Shown here one piece after another: positions 34,591-44,270 of a DNA stretch of 60,496 nt. The translations under genes were made by a program, and so were the position numbers. Numbering within the stretch: the first letter of the stretch is position 1; each line of letters starts with the position of its first letter. Under the pieces are notes generated by a model. The model ran no database searches. It saw nothing but the letters and a program-made list of their open reading frames with translations, and was not told where the DNA came from. Source of the stretch: Yersinia hibernica (lineage in GTDB: Bacteria > Pseudomonadota > Gammaproteobacteria > Enterobacterales > Enterobacteriaceae); contig NZ_CP032488.1 in assembly GCF_004124235.1 (NCBI RefSeq), positions 1 through 60,496 on the forward strand. The letters are read 5' to 3'.

Positions 34591-34959
34591 TCAATTCATA
34601 ATTAAGGATGAATTATTTAAATAATTCATAAGCTTTCTTTTGTTTCGCACTGATTCCTTAGGAAATAAGGTATCATACATGAACGGGATAATGCATGTTT
34701 TTAAATTGGCATTGTGCATCAAAATAACATTTAACTTATACCTTATTTTTGCGTTAATAAATATTTTATTCACGTCATAAGAGTCTAAATTATCGATATC
34801 AAGTATAATAAATTCCGTTTTAGAGCTTATTGAACTCTCAATGGAATTAATTTCATCATGCAGTTTAACTGTATTAAAGTTAAATACTTCGTGATGCTGA
34901 AAATGTTTTCTTAATAAATCCAAAGTGAACTTGCATTTACTGTAAATGTGATATTTCAT
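34591..34959 (-). CDS. Receiver-like regulator fragment beside the fimbrial genes
   Basis: 122 residues, AT-rich. The strand-helix pattern with FIILDIDNLDSYDVNKIF and KLNVILMHNANLKTCI resembles the N-terminal half of receiver/LuxR-type fimbrial regulators. No HTH follows; the coding sequence stops 95 bp before the IS6 element. It may be a truncated regulator of the fimbrial cluster. Confidence 0.45.
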   Translation of the reverse strand: MKYHIYSKCKFTLDLLRKHFQHHEVFNFNTVKLHDEINSIESSISSKTEFIILDIDNLDSYDVNKIFINAKIRYKLNVILMHNANLKTCIIPFMYDTLFPKESVRNKRKLMNYLNNSSLIMN

Positions 34960-34983
34960 ATGTCAATTCCATTTGATTTTTTT

Positions 34984-35026
34984 ACAAAAAAAGGGCCAGT
35001 CAACACTTATAATGTGTAAACTGGCC
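34984..35026 (-). terminator. Terminator after fimbrial subunit gene 1
   Basis: Minus-strand stem GGCCAGT/ACTGGCC (arms 34994-35000 and 35020-35026) followed by a T run. Confidence 0.85.
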
Positions 35027-35052
35027 TCAAGACTAATTCATCTTTTGAAAAA

Positions 35053-35691
35053 TCAGATCCCGAAAGCGAAGTTCATGGTCATAGAACCGTCAAGCTCGGC
35101 ATCGTCAGTGATGGGGCCATTCATGGTGGTAGTGCCACCCAAGATTGGGCTAACCGTGATATCAGCCACAAACACTTTACCAGTGCTCTGAGTGTTCGCT
35201 GCAGATGACCAACCGGTGCGCAGACCAGTGGTCAGGCTGGCTGATGTTGCTGCTGCAAACGTGGATGTTGCAGAAGAGAACAAGTTAGACGCTTTGCCGT
35301 CTACAGTACCGTTCTTAATCAGTGCAGTGTAGTAACCGATTTTGCCGGTCGTGTTTACACTACCCAGACCGAAGTTAGTGGTGGCAACAGCACTGGATGT
35401 CACCGCACGGTTATCGACGGGGGTGAAGTTCAGATAAGTATCGGCATCACAGGTCACCGTCCAGGTTTTCGTCATTGGCGTCAGCGCGGTCGTGGCCGTC
35501 CCTGATTTGACTAAAGATGAAGACAATTTACCGAAATCATAAACACCTTCATCTGGAGAAGCGACGGTGCAGCTTGGAACAGTCAGTGTACCAGTGACTT
35601 TCAGTTCAGCTGTCGGAGGAGCGGCATGTGCTGCAGTCATACCCAAAACCAGAGAAGATAAAACAGTCAGACCAATCAGTTGCTTTTTCAT
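35053..35691 (-). CDS. Fimbrial subunit 1 (DUF1120-like)
   Basis: 212 residues from the ATG at 35691, aligned with the start of subunit 2. Signal peptide MKKQLIGLTVLSSLVLGMTA to AHA, mature start APPTAEL. A Cys pair (VPSCTVASP and WTVTCDADTYLNF) fits a pilin-type disulfide, and the C-terminal MTMNFAFGI gives the beta-strand expected for chaperone donor-strand binding. It is very similar to subunit 3 (48092) with about 20 differences, mostly between residues 95 and 165. It has its own copy of the regulatory region (35750-35880). Confidence 0.82.
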   Translation of the reverse strand: MKKQLIGLTVLSSLVLGMTAAHAAPPTAELKVTGTLTVPSCTVASPDEGVYDFGKLSSSLVKSGTATTALTPMTKTWTVTCDADTYLNFTPVDNRAVTSSAVATTNFGLGSVNTTGKIGYYTALIKNGTVDGKASNLFSSATSTFAAATSASLTTGLRTGWSSAANTQSTGKVFVADITVSPILGGTTTMNGPITDDAELDGSMTMNFAFGI

Positions 35692-35744
35692 GTGTAAGAT
35701 ATCCAAATTCATAATGTAGGGTAAATGAAGATTTGTCTGTCAGC

Positions 35745-35880
35745 ATGTGGATGTAAGCTCTATTTTAAGTTTCATCAAAACATGATCTAGATCAATTTAT
35801 TTCGTTGGAGTGATTAAACAATAAACAGGCATGGGCGTATATCGGAATGGAAGTGGACTTGATGTCAGAATATTCTTACG
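35745..35880 (-). promoter_or_regulatory. Fimbrial upstream regulatory repeat, copy 1
   Basis: A stretch of about 125 bp found upstream of all three subunit genes (also 40014-40145 and 48790-48920). It contains the palindrome ATGATCTAGATCAAT, close to an FNR site (TTGAT-N4-ATCAA) and to a CRP core, and the conserved ATTAAACAATAAACAG and GGGCGTATATC elements. Oxygen- or cAMP-dependent control is inferred. Confidence 0.6.
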
Positions 35881-35981
35881 AAATACTTTTTCTAGTAGGG
35901 GGAATATATTGGGGAATAGCGTTTAGTGATTTAAAACTCAAGGGCACCATTCTCTGGCAACCCCTGAGCATTAGACGATTA

Positions 35982-36722
35982 TTAACGTGTGACAGGAAGA
36001 GCGACTTCCGTTTGCACAAAACCATAGCGGCTCAGTGGCGTGACTTTCACAGATGTCGGTGATGACTTGATCGAGAATTGTTTGCTGGTGCCCGGCATAA
36101 TATACGGGTTACCCAACGGAACGACTTCATTACTCGGGACTAAAACTACCTGTGGCCCCAGACGAACAACATGTTTACCTGGATTTTTAATCGTCAAATT
36201 ATTCCCTGATGCGGAGAAAACCAGCTCCTCCCAAGGATTTTTAATTTGTGGCACTGCGCTCGGCTGAATAAGAAAACCGATTTCCTGACGGATAGGCATG
36301 ACGGTGGCATTACCAGAGACCTGCTCAACCCCTTCAAATGCCGCTTTTAGCAATACTTCATTGTCCAGTACGGCGCCTTTTTTCAGCACGAAGTTCACTT
36401 GCTGACTTTGGCCAGCATCAATGCGTGTCACTGGTGGTGAAATCAAAATCTGCTTACTGAAATCTTTGCCATCAATATCAATCAGTTTTGTCACCAGCAA
36501 AATAGGGTTGGCGGAAGTGTTATCAATGGTAAAACTCGCACGCCCCTCGCTTTCTTTCAATATGACGGTCGTACTTTCTAATTTGAACGATGCATTAGAG
36601 GCTAGACTCCAGCAGCTCAATAGCACCAGCACATTGAAAACAAGAAACGATTTAAAGCGATTATATACCGAGGTATAGGTCACGGTATTCTCGCTGCGAT
36701 GACTGACAATGGTCTTTTTCAT
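35982..36722 (-). CDS. Periplasmic fimbrial chaperone
   Basis: 246 residues from the ATG at 36722 (AGGATTTATT in front). Signal segment (FLVFNVLVLLSCWSLASNAS) and two Ig-like domains with the chaperone pattern (VILKESEGRASFTIDNTSAN, SPPVTRIDAGQSQQVNF, with Arg before the G1-type strand). It caps fimbrial subunits and delivers them to the usher encoded just upstream. Confidence 0.82.
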   Translation of the reverse strand: MKKTIVSHRSENTVTYTSVYNRFKSFLVFNVLVLLSCWSLASNASFKLESTTVILKESEGRASFTIDNTSANPILLVTKLIDIDGKDFSKQILISPPVTRIDAGQSQQVNFVLKKGAVLDNEVLLKAAFEGVEQVSGNATVMPIRQEIGFLIQPSAVPQIKNPWEELVFSASGNNLTIKNPGKHVVRLGPQVVLVPSNEVVPLGNPYIMPGTSKQFSIKSSPTSVKVTPLSRYGFVQTEVALPVTR

Positions 36723-36778
36723 AATAAATCCTGTGTCTGGAATATCGATTAGATCTCTTTTGCTGGCCGCCACTCACA

Positions 36779-39157
36779 TTAATGACATACCGCATCAGCA
36801 ACTTCATACAATGTATCTGGATCAAATTTCTCCGGCACCCCATAACTTACAATGCACTCGCCCCGGTTGGCGGCCTTAACTCGCAGCGTGGCACCAATTG
36901 CGTTGTTTTCCAACATAAAATTACCATCTCCAATCAGCGTTCCGAGGAAATTACCCTTGTCATCCAGCACGTTTGCTCCCACTGGCAGAGCCTCGCCATT
37001 GCTGTCACGAATGGTCAGCAGCAACTGGCGTGTTTCTGTTGCCTCAAAATTACGGGTTGCCACCGTGCCGCGGGTCATCATCAAATCGGCACTGGTACTG
37101 TTGAGACGTATATTCAATGGCAATGTTTTGGTACTAATTTGGGCCTTGGATGCACTGTAAGGCATCACTGATGGCAACAGCGCTGTGCCAGCATAGTCGG
37201 TTATGGACATCCCACTGCTCGGTGATGATACCCGTAAATTTGACTGACTAGGCACGTTCACTATTGCGAAGGTGTCACCAATGGCCGATGCCGAAGTTGC
37301 AAAGGTATTGTTCGCGTAAGCCATTGAACCACTAGATGCCACATACGCTGAACGACTATTGTTATTGGCCTGAGAAATCCCACTCGCCAGTTGTGAATAG
37401 GCTGTTTTCACATTCATTGCGCCATTAACTCGTTGCTGATTATTACCGCCCGTCACCCCCACGGAATACCCTTTGTTATCACCCCAAGCCCCTTGATAAG
37501 TGCTGCCCAGCGTCGTATTACCATTATTACGTTGCATCCGGCCAGTGAGAGACCCATTACCCAGTGGCATACTGAGTCCCAAATAGACAGCATTACGCCC
37601 CTGTGAACTTGACTGAACACTCAACGTGGTGGTCACTCGGCCAAATTGTTCACTGGCGGAAAACGTATGGGAGACACTGTTCTCTGCCTGATAATACATA
37701 TTATTAGACAAAACATAGGAAAATGCGCCCCAGCGAGGATGGGCCCAGGTCACGGCTGCTGATGTGGCATTTTTCAGTTTGCCAACGGACAGGTCAGCCA
37801 AATTATTACCGCCACTTAGGGCATTATCAGGTGACCAGTAATTGCTTGATTCGTAAACCGTCGATAAAGACGCACTCAGGTTGCCGTTAATAGACACCTG
37901 ATTTTGTAATCCGAGTTGGTAACCTTGTCCGGCACCTTGGGTATTGGTATAGCTAGCGGTGGCTGAAATCCAAGCACTCTCAAACCCGCTGTATAGATTT
38001 TGCGCACTGATATTTTGATAATCTGCAGAAAGCAGCCCAGCGGTAGTGACCTGAAATGCATTCGCCGGACTAAATGCCATCTCGCCTGTTGCCAGTAAGG
38101 GAGACTTGCTTTCACTGCCACTGAGAGTGTCGCGATAGCGACCCAGTGCGAGCTGGTAGGTTGTCGCTTGTTGTTCAAAATTGGGATCAAGGGCGTTCGC
38201 GACGGTAAAATGTTGCTGGGTGCCGTCTTCTTCAATCACATCAACATCCGTAGGGACACCGCTGGAGAAATTGCTGATATTGGATAATGAGAACGGGCCC
38301 GGTGCCACCACGGTGCGGTAAATAACACGCCCACGCTGGCGAATTTCGATAGTGGCGTTGGTGTTGGCAATCCCTTCAATGGGCACAACCAGTTGGGTGT
38401 TATTGAGTTGGGCATTATCGGAATAAAGCTGGGCACCCATCACTGGCAGACCAGAGTATGTATTGGCGACTAGGCCAAACTCCCCCAACTGTACCACCGA
38501 CTTTAAAGATTCAATGGCGCGTAATGCGTAGGTTTCCTGATTATCATAATGGCCCACCCCTTGGTTGTAATTATAAGAACCTCGGTTGCGCACCACCCAG
38601 TTATAAAAATTAATACCCGGCTCGAATTGCCCCTGAAATAAATTCAGGTTGTCATTGTTGTTTTCGATGCGTTGGCCGAATAAATTATAATTTAGCAATA
38701 AGGCGTGGCCGCCCCGCTGATATTCACTTTCTTCCAGCTCAGGGTCAAAGGCTTCTTGCGGTAATGTCATTTCTACTCGGAATTGCCCAGGAAAGAGCTT
38801 AACGACCACTCCAGGCCACAGAGTTTCAATATTCTCGCAACTGTCGCCACTGTCTTTATAGTGTAACTTTAATGCCATCAGCAGTTTTCGGTCAGCACAT
38901 AGTTGACCTTCGCTACCGAAAGTCGCTTCAGTACGGTAGGTTTTACTGGCATTGATAATAATGGTGACATCATGCTGACCCGGTAAGAATTTATCAGCTC
39001 CACTGAAGAAATTAGCTAATTCTGCTGAATAGCCCAAACCTTCCAGTGTTTTTATATCAAATGCGGCAGCGCCCTCTTTTGTTGCAGAGAGTCCTGCCAC
39101 AGGGAAAAGGGAAAGTAGGCAGGCTATATAAAGAAGTGATAGCTGACGACTGAACAC
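36779..39157 (-). CDS. Outer-membrane fimbrial usher
   Basis: 792 residues with signal peptide (LLYIACLLSLFPVAGLSA). N-terminal domain (AAFDIKTLEGLGYSAELANF), beta-barrel with a plug, and C-terminal domain with a Cys (GECIVSYGVPEKFDPDTLYE) ending ADAVCH. Slightly short for the classical FimD type (about 830-880), as in the alternative usher clades. It assembles subunits at the outer membrane. Gene order is subunit-usher-chaperone-subunit on the minus strand. Confidence 0.88.
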   Translation of the reverse strand: MFSRQLSLLYIACLLSLFPVAGLSATKEGAAAFDIKTLEGLGYSAELANFFSGADKFLPGQHDVTIIINASKTYRTEATFGSEGQLCADRKLLMALKLHYKDSGDSCENIETLWPGVVVKLFPGQFRVEMTLPQEAFDPELEESEYQRGGHALLLNYNLFGQRIENNNDNLNLFQGQFEPGINFYNWVVRNRGSYNYNQGVGHYDNQETYALRAIESLKSVVQLGEFGLVANTYSGLPVMGAQLYSDNAQLNNTQLVVPIEGIANTNATIEIRQRGRVIYRTVVAPGPFSLSNISNFSSGVPTDVDVIEEDGTQQHFTVANALDPNFEQQATTYQLALGRYRDTLSGSESKSPLLATGEMAFSPANAFQVTTAGLLSADYQNISAQNLYSGFESAWISATASYTNTQGAGQGYQLGLQNQVSINGNLSASLSTVYESSNYWSPDNALSGGNNLADLSVGKLKNATSAAVTWAHPRWGAFSYVLSNNMYYQAENSVSHTFSASEQFGRVTTTLSVQSSSQGRNAVYLGLSMPLGNGSLTGRMQRNNGNTTLGSTYQGAWGDNKGYSVGVTGGNNQQRVNGAMNVKTAYSQLASGISQANNNSRSAYVASSGSMAYANNTFATSASAIGDTFAIVNVPSQSNLRVSSPSSGMSITDYAGTALLPSVMPYSASKAQISTKTLPLNIRLNSTSADLMMTRGTVATRNFEATETRQLLLTIRDSNGEALPVGANVLDDKGNFLGTLIGDGNFMLENNAIGATLRVKAANRGECIVSYGVPEKFDPDTLYEVADAVCH

Positions 39158-39317
39158 AGGAATACCTTAGAATGAGCAAATCATTTATCGATAATAGTCT
39201 GTACGGTAATTTAATTTAAAATATAATTAAGCACAGTCAGATATGAGGGTAATGATTAATAATCGATGGCATGAGTAGGATGATTAATCACCCTACTCAA
39301 TATTGATTGAGGACGAA

Positions 39318-39959
39318 TTAGATACCAAAGGCGAAGTTCATCGTCATTGAACCATCAATCTTACTATCTTCAGTGATGGGGCCCGCCATGGTGGTACTGC
39401 CAGCTAATACTGCACTGACTTCAAGGTCTGCGCTAAACGTTTTACCCGCTTTTAATGATTTATCGGCATTAGACCACCCCTGCAATTCCCCTTTGAGTAC
39501 GTTTGACATTGTGGTGCAATCAGCCGCTTGTCCTGGTTGAATACACACAATATTTGAAGCGACATTATCAATTTTAGCATTTGACATTTTAACAGTGTAA
39601 TAGCCTATCTTGCCTGTGCCATTAACCAAACCCAGACCATAATTATGCCCACCGCTAGCACTCTCTGACCCACTGCGATTATCCTGAGGAGTATAGGTGA
39701 GATAAGTGTCAGCATCACAGGTAATGGTCCAAGTCTTTGTGATTGGGGTTAATGCCGTTGTCGCCACACCCGATTTAATATTGGTCGCTGAAATCTTACC
39801 CAGGTCATAAACACCACCATCGGGCGCCATCACATTACAGGTAGGAACACTGAGTTTTCCTTTCACCTTTAATTCTGCCGTTGGGGGAGCCGCATGCGCT
39901 GCAGTCATACCCAAAATCAGAGAAGATAAAACCGTCAGACCAATCAGTTGCTTTTGCAT
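39318..39959 (-). CDS. Fimbrial subunit 2 (DUF1120-like)
   Basis: 213 residues, start MQKQLIGLTVLSSLILGMTA. Same fold as subunits 1 and 3 but more diverged, with an extra Cys pair (IVCIQPGQAADCTTMS). It lies directly before the usher with its own regulatory repeat, so it may be the first subunit of the operon. Confidence 0.82.
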   Translation of the reverse strand: MQKQLIGLTVLSSLILGMTAAHAAPPTAELKVKGKLSVPTCNVMAPDGGVYDLGKISATNIKSGVATTALTPITKTWTITCDADTYLTYTPQDNRSGSESASGGHNYGLGLVNGTGKIGYYTVKMSNAKIDNVASNIVCIQPGQAADCTTMSNVLKGELQGWSNADKSLKAGKTFSADLEVSAVLAGSTTMAGPITEDSKIDGSMTMNFAFGI

Positions 39960-40013
39960 TTGTAGAGTATCCAGATTACAAGTTTAATTTAAGATTAATT
40001 TATCAACACGTTT

Positions 40014-40145
40014 ATGTAATCTCTGCTTTGAGTTTCATTAAAACATGATGTAGATCAATTTATCTCGTTGGGGTGATTAAACAATAAACAGACATGGGCG
40101 TATATCAGAACAGAAGTGGACTTGATGTCAGAATATTCCTACTGA
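40014..40145 (-). promoter_or_regulatory. Fimbrial upstream regulatory repeat, copy 2
   Basis: Carries ATGATGTAGATCAAT in place of the perfect palindrome of copies 1 and 3, so one half-site is weakened. Otherwise the same element. Confidence 0.55.
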
Positions 40146-40332
40146 ATTTCTATCTTATTAAATTCATTATTATCAATACGTTAGTCTTTAAATTAATGCT
40201 CAAAAACAATCATTTTTGAAGGATCCAAGTGATGAAAATAAGCGGGAGATGGGTACCTGTTTGTCCTTCTGTCATCGCGAGTCAGCTATCCTTGATATTA
40301 GCGAGGAATTCACGCCGATGAGCATTGGTGTA
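40146..40332. other. AT-rich spacer up to transposon C
   Basis: No gene or clear signal. It ends in GTGTA, the target duplicated by transposon C. Confidence 0.4.
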
Positions 40333-40370
40333 GGGGTCTGAAGCCCAGCCGTACGAAAACGTACGCCAAG
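40333..40370 (+). repeat. Transposon C left end
   Basis: Outer GGGG at 40333, inner end GTACGCCAAG. Contains CGTACGAAAACGTACG. Confidence 0.93.
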
Positions 40371-40544
40371 TACATTTATTGAACAACTCATAGCGACCGC
40401 CTGGAAAACGGAATCGGTAATCCCTCCCCCCGAAAAAGCAATATTTTCCATGATAGTTATCCAGTTTAAGCCTTCTATCAGCATACTGCTGTGAAGGAGG
40501 GAGTGACTATCTCATTAAATAAAGCACGCTAAGCCATGGTTTGC
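40371..40544. other. Non-coding segment between the transposon C left end and the regulator
   Basis: 174 bp downstream of the regulator gene. No gene seen; short frames only. Confidence 0.4.
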
Positions 40545-40979
40545 TCATATGTTTGACTGTTCGGGATTTACTACGTGGCAATTGCAATCTGACAACCCCT
40601 GTAGGATGCCGCACGTCTCTACTAGTCGAGAACCAGAACATTTCTCGCGTAAATCGACTAGGTGTTGCCTCAACTGCAACAGCACAGCCACGTGTATTTC
40701 TAATTGCTGGATATGGGTATCCAGTAGCACATTGATCTCGCCACAACTCCGCGTCGGGTTGTCTCTCAGACCTAACAATGCCCTAATTTCGCTCAACGTC
40801 ATATAGAAAGAACGGCAATGTCGGATGAACTGCAAATGCTCAATGTGTACATCACCGTACAACCGGAAGTTGCCACCGCTTCGCGCTGGTTTCGGTAGTA
40901 GCCCTTGCTTTTCGTAGTAACGGATAGTCACGACCTTGCATCCAGTGCGCCTGGCGAGGTCGCCAATTCTGATTTCCAT
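40545..40979 (-). CDS. MerR-family metal regulator (PbrR/CadR-like)
   Basis: 144 residues. N-terminal winged helix (IGDLARRTGCKVVTIRYYEK), dimer helix, and metal-site cysteines in the PbrR/CadR pattern (TRSCGEINVLL about 79, EKCSGSRLVETCG about 113 and 122) plus a C-terminal CNCH. It senses Cd(II)/Pb(II)/Zn(II) and twists the divergent promoter at 41001-41031. Start at 40979. Confidence 0.92.
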   Translation of the reverse strand: MEIRIGDLARRTGCKVVTIRYYEKQGLLPKPARSGGNFRLYGDVHIEHLQFIRHCRSFYMTLSEIRALLGLRDNPTRSCGEINVLLDTHIQQLEIHVAVLLQLRQHLVDLREKCSGSRLVETCGILQGLSDCNCHVVNPEQSNI

Positions 40980-41000
40980 ACGTTAATCCCCATTTATCAC

Positions 41001-41031
41001 TTGACTCTATAGTAACTATAGAGATTTTAAT
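41001..41031 (+). promoter_or_regulatory. MerR-type metal-inducible promoter of cadA
   Basis: -35 TTGACT (41001-41006) and -10 TTTAAT (41026-41031) are 19 bp apart, longer than the usual 17, with a perfect dyad CTCTATAGT-A-ACTATAGAG (41005-41023) between them. This is the hallmark of MerR-family activation. Confidence 0.93.
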
Positions 41032-41064
41032 GGAGGCTGAATAGAAAATTTTCAGGAGTTACTC

Positions 41065-43464
41065 ATGAGCGAATGCGCTTCAAAAAGGTGTGGCTGCACG
41101 ACTGAGCCGACCATTCAACCTGCGGCACTGGTTCCTCTGGCAACTAGATCGGCTCAAGCGGTGTATCGCATCGAAAACATGGATTGCCCCACAGAAGAAG
41201 CGCTAATCCGAAGCAAACTGGCCGGTCTGGCGGGGGTGGTGGGTCTTGAGTTCAACCTGATGCAGCGTACCTTGGCCGTTCAGCACAAATTGCCTTCGTT
41301 GTCTCCCGTTGAGCAGGCGCTGAAGGCGATCGGCATGCAAGCTGTGCGTACGGATGAGGCGTCGGCCGAGCAGACAACCAAGATAACCATTGCCAAGATG
41401 GATTGTCCGACCGAAGAGGCGTTGATCCGCAACAAGCTCGGCACCTTGGCTGGGGTTGCCGAGCTCGATTTCAACCTGATGCAGCGCACACTGTCGGTAC
41501 GCCATACTGAGCACGCTTTGCCAGATGTGCTTGCGGTACTGCAAACGCTTGGATTTGAGGCGCAGGTGAGGTATACAGCGGAGACTGTATCCGCATCTTT
41601 TGCGACTACACCGACTAACTGGTGGCCGCTCGGTATTTCTTTGGTAGCCGCATTGTCGGCAGAAGCTGTTTATTGGTTCCACTACGGTAGTCACTGGTTC
41701 GTCATCGTTCTGGCGCTCGTCGCCATCTTCACTGGCGGTCTCTCTACCTACAAGAAGGGGTGGATTGCGCTCAAGAACCGTAATCTCAACATGAACGCCC
41801 TCATGTCGATTGCGGTCACGGGTGCCATGTTGATAGGTCACTGGCCCGAAGCGGCGATGGTGATGGTGCTCTTCGCGCTGGCCGAGGTGATCGAAACCAA
41901 GTCGCTGGATCGCGCCCGCAACGCCATCCGTGGCCTGCTCGACATGACCCCGGAACAGGCCACAGTACAACAGGCTGACGGCACATGGCGCGAGATAAGT
42001 GCAAAGCAAATAGCTATTGGCAGCCGCGCCCGGGTCAAACCGGGTGAGCGCATCGCCCTTGACGGTGAGGTGCTTGAAGGCCGTTCTACGGTCAACCAAG
42101 CCCCGATCACGGGCGAAAGCCTCCCGGTCGAAAAATCCCCCGGTGACCCGGTGTTCGCAGGCACCATCAACGAATCCGGTTCATTCGAGTATCGCGTCAC
42201 CGCCGTGGCCAGCAACTCCACACTGGCCCGTATCATTCACGCCGTAGAGGCTGCGCAGGGGAGCCGTGCGCCGACTCAGCGTTTTGTCGATCAGTTCGCC
42301 CGCTGGTACACACCCATCGTGTTCGCCCTAGCCATCGCCGTCGCGTTGCTACCGCCGCTGTTCATGGGGGCGCTATGGCTCGACTGGATCTACCGTGCAT
42401 TGGTTCTACTGGTTGTCGCTTGCCCGTGCGCACTGGTGATTTCTACACCGGTCAGCATTGTCAGCGGCCTTGCCGCCGCCGCACGCCACGGCATTCTCAT
42501 CAAGGGCGGCGTCTATCTGGAAGAAGGCAGCAAGCTGCGCTGGCTGGCACTGGACAAGACCGGCACGATCACGCACGGCAAGCCTGCGCAGACCGATTTT
42601 GTCCCATGGGGCAGTTCACTCGCATCGGACGGTCGTAGCATCGCAGCCAGTCTGGCGGCCCGCTCAGACCATCCTGTATCCAAAGCGGTGGCACAGGCCG
42701 CGCAGACTGATGCGATTGCCCTAATCGACGTAGACGAGTTCAGCGCGCTGCCTGGTCGGGGTGTGCAAGGAAAAATCAACGGTGAGGTCTACCATCTTGG
42801 CAACCACCGTATGCTCGAAGAGCTTGGGCAGTGCACACCAGAGCTGGAACAGCGCATCGCGGCGCTGGAAACCGCTGGCAAGACAGTCGTTATGTTGGTA
42901 GGCGCAAAGGCGGTACATGCCTTATTCGCCGTAGCGGACACCATCAAGGAAAGCAGCAGGAGCGCCATTGCCGAGCTTCATGCACTGGGCATCAACACCA
43001 TGATGCTGACCGGCGACAACTCCCACACGGCACAGGCCATTGCCGCACAAGCCGGGATCGACCGTGCGCAAGGCAATCTGCTCCCAGACGACAAACTGCG
43101 CGAAGTTGAGCTACTGGCCATAAAGGGTAAGGTCGGCATGGTCGGTGATGGCATCAACGATGCCCCGGCCTTGGCGCGTGCGGACATCGGCTTTGCCATG
43201 GGAGCGGCTGGCACCGATACCGCCATCGAGATCGCTGACGTGGCCCTGATGGACGACAACCTGCGCAAGATTCCGACCTTCGTGCGCCTGTCGCGTGCGA
43301 CGGCGCAGGTGCTGATGCAAAACATTGTGCTGGCGCTTGGCATCAAGGCAGTATTTCTGGTGCTGACCTTCACGGGTCAAGCCACCATGTGGATGGCCGT
43401 GTTTGCTGATATGGGTGCCAGTCTGCTGGTAGTATTCAATGGATTGAGGTTGTTGAGGAAATAA
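41065..43464 (+). CDS. cadA: P1B-type ATPase exporting Cd/Pb/Zn
   Basis: 799 residues. A Cys-rich start (MSECASKRCGC), two heavy-metal domains each with MDCPTEEALIR (about 38 and 112), then the membrane region with the metal site CPC (VVACPCALVIS), phosphorylation site DKTGT, actuator ITGESLPVEK, ATP-binding SDHPVSKAV and hinge MVGDGINDAPALA. Exports Cd(II), Pb(II) or Zn(II) from the cytoplasm. Induced through the divergent MerR-type regulator. Confidence 0.95.
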   Translation: MSECASKRCGCTTEPTIQPAALVPLATRSAQAVYRIENMDCPTEEALIRSKLAGLAGVVGLEFNLMQRTLAVQHKLPSLSPVEQALKAIGMQAVRTDEASAEQTTKITIAKMDCPTEEALIRNKLGTLAGVAELDFNLMQRTLSVRHTEHALPDVLAVLQTLGFEAQVRYTAETVSASFATTPTNWWPLGISLVAALSAEAVYWFHYGSHWFVIVLALVAIFTGGLSTYKKGWIALKNRNLNMNALMSIAVTGAMLIGHWPEAAMVMVLFALAEVIETKSLDRARNAIRGLLDMTPEQATVQQADGTWREISAKQIAIGSRARVKPGERIALDGEVLEGRSTVNQAPITGESLPVEKSPGDPVFAGTINESGSFEYRVTAVASNSTLARIIHAVEAAQGSRAPTQRFVDQFARWYTPIVFALAIAVALLPPLFMGALWLDWIYRALVLLVVACPCALVISTPVSIVSGLAAAARHGILIKGGVYLEEGSKLRWLALDKTGTITHGKPAQTDFVPWGSSLASDGRSIAASLAARSDHPVSKAVAQAAQTDAIALIDVDEFSALPGRGVQGKINGEVYHLGNHRMLEELGQCTPELEQRIAALETAGKTVVMLVGAKAVHALFAVADTIKESSRSAIAELHALGINTMMLTGDNSHTAQAIAAQAGIDRAQGNLLPDDKLREVELLAIKGKVGMVGDGINDAPALARADIGFAMGAAGTDTAIEIADVALMDDNLRKIPTFVRLSRATAQVLMQNIVLALGIKAVFLVLTFTGQATMWMAVFADMGASLLVVFNGLRLLRK

Positions 43465-43503
43465 ACGAAATTCTTTGTAGTTAACTTAAAAGGAGTAATT
43501 TTT

Positions 43504-43938
43504 ATGAGAATCAATCTTGCAACCAAAGCGCTGATGGTGGCACTCACACTAGGAACGGTTTCCACATTGGGAATATGGGGCAGCGCTAATGCTCAGGGAC
43601 CAATAAACAGATATCAGGGCATGACCTCGGAACAACAGATTGCGGTGGATAAAGTTTACATCGAGTATGAAAAAACAATGTCCTCATTGCAACAACAACT
43701 CATTATAAAGCAAGCTGAATTTGACGCCCTGTCCTACGGTGATACATCACAGAATACAGAGAAAGCACAATCACTCATTAGAGAAATAGGGGAACTCAAC
43801 GCCAAGCTCTATGCCACCCGCTCGGGAATGCGTAGCAAACTTGAAGCCTCTGGCGGTTATTATCCTGATCGTGGGATGATGAGGGGACATCATGGTCGCG
43901 GCATGATGAATTCAGACTACTACGACAGTTGTTGGTAA
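43504..43938 (+). CDS. Periplasmic ZraP-like metal-binding protein
   Basis: 144 residues with a signal peptide ending near ANAQ. Helical ZraP/Spy-like body (MTSEQQIAVDKVYIEYEKTM) and a His/Met/Gly-rich tail (MMRGHHGRGMMNSDYYDSCW). Probably a periplasmic metal-binding chaperone working with the ATPase 39 bp upstream. Confidence 0.75.
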   Translation: MRINLATKALMVALTLGTVSTLGIWGSANAQGPINRYQGMTSEQQIAVDKVYIEYEKTMSSLQQQLIIKQAEFDALSYGDTSQNTEKAQSLIREIGELNAKLYATRSGMRSKLEASGGYYPDRGMMRGHHGRGMMNSDYYDSCW

Positions 43939-44270
43939 TAATCTGGTCATTGTCGCTATTGACCCCAACAGACCTTCAATACCTACGGTAGCAATGGGTC
44001 TTGCATGTTGGTCGCTTTCTGACCTGGCAGTAACGCCAGGTCAGAAAGCGCCTCCAGTCGGGAGACTTTTACCCTGACAATAATTTGCAACATCAATGAG
44101 CTGGTTGCCGTACATCCGCCTAGATCTGATATGTCTTCTTGAATTCTACCCTAACCTGACGTCAGGCCTGATGATGAAAAACTGTCAGAATAAAGTCACT
44201 CTGACTATTTATTGACACAAGTAATTAAAGGTCATAGATTCTTTTCTGACACATTCAGTATTGGTGGGGT
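43939..44270. promoter_or_regulatory. Region before tnpR of transposon C, probable res site
   Basis: 332 bp without a gene. A hairpin CTGACCTGGC...GCCAGGTCAG (about 44020-44046) ends the metal-resistance transcript. Further on, AGGGTAGAATTC-type and CTGTCAGAATAAAGTCA elements precede tnpR and fit resolvase sites. The subsites were not resolved. Confidence 0.5.

Noticed and set aside
41203..42099. 298-codon antisense frame within cadA
   Set aside because: A shadow of a high-GC gene on the other strand; no ribosome site and no recognisable domain.
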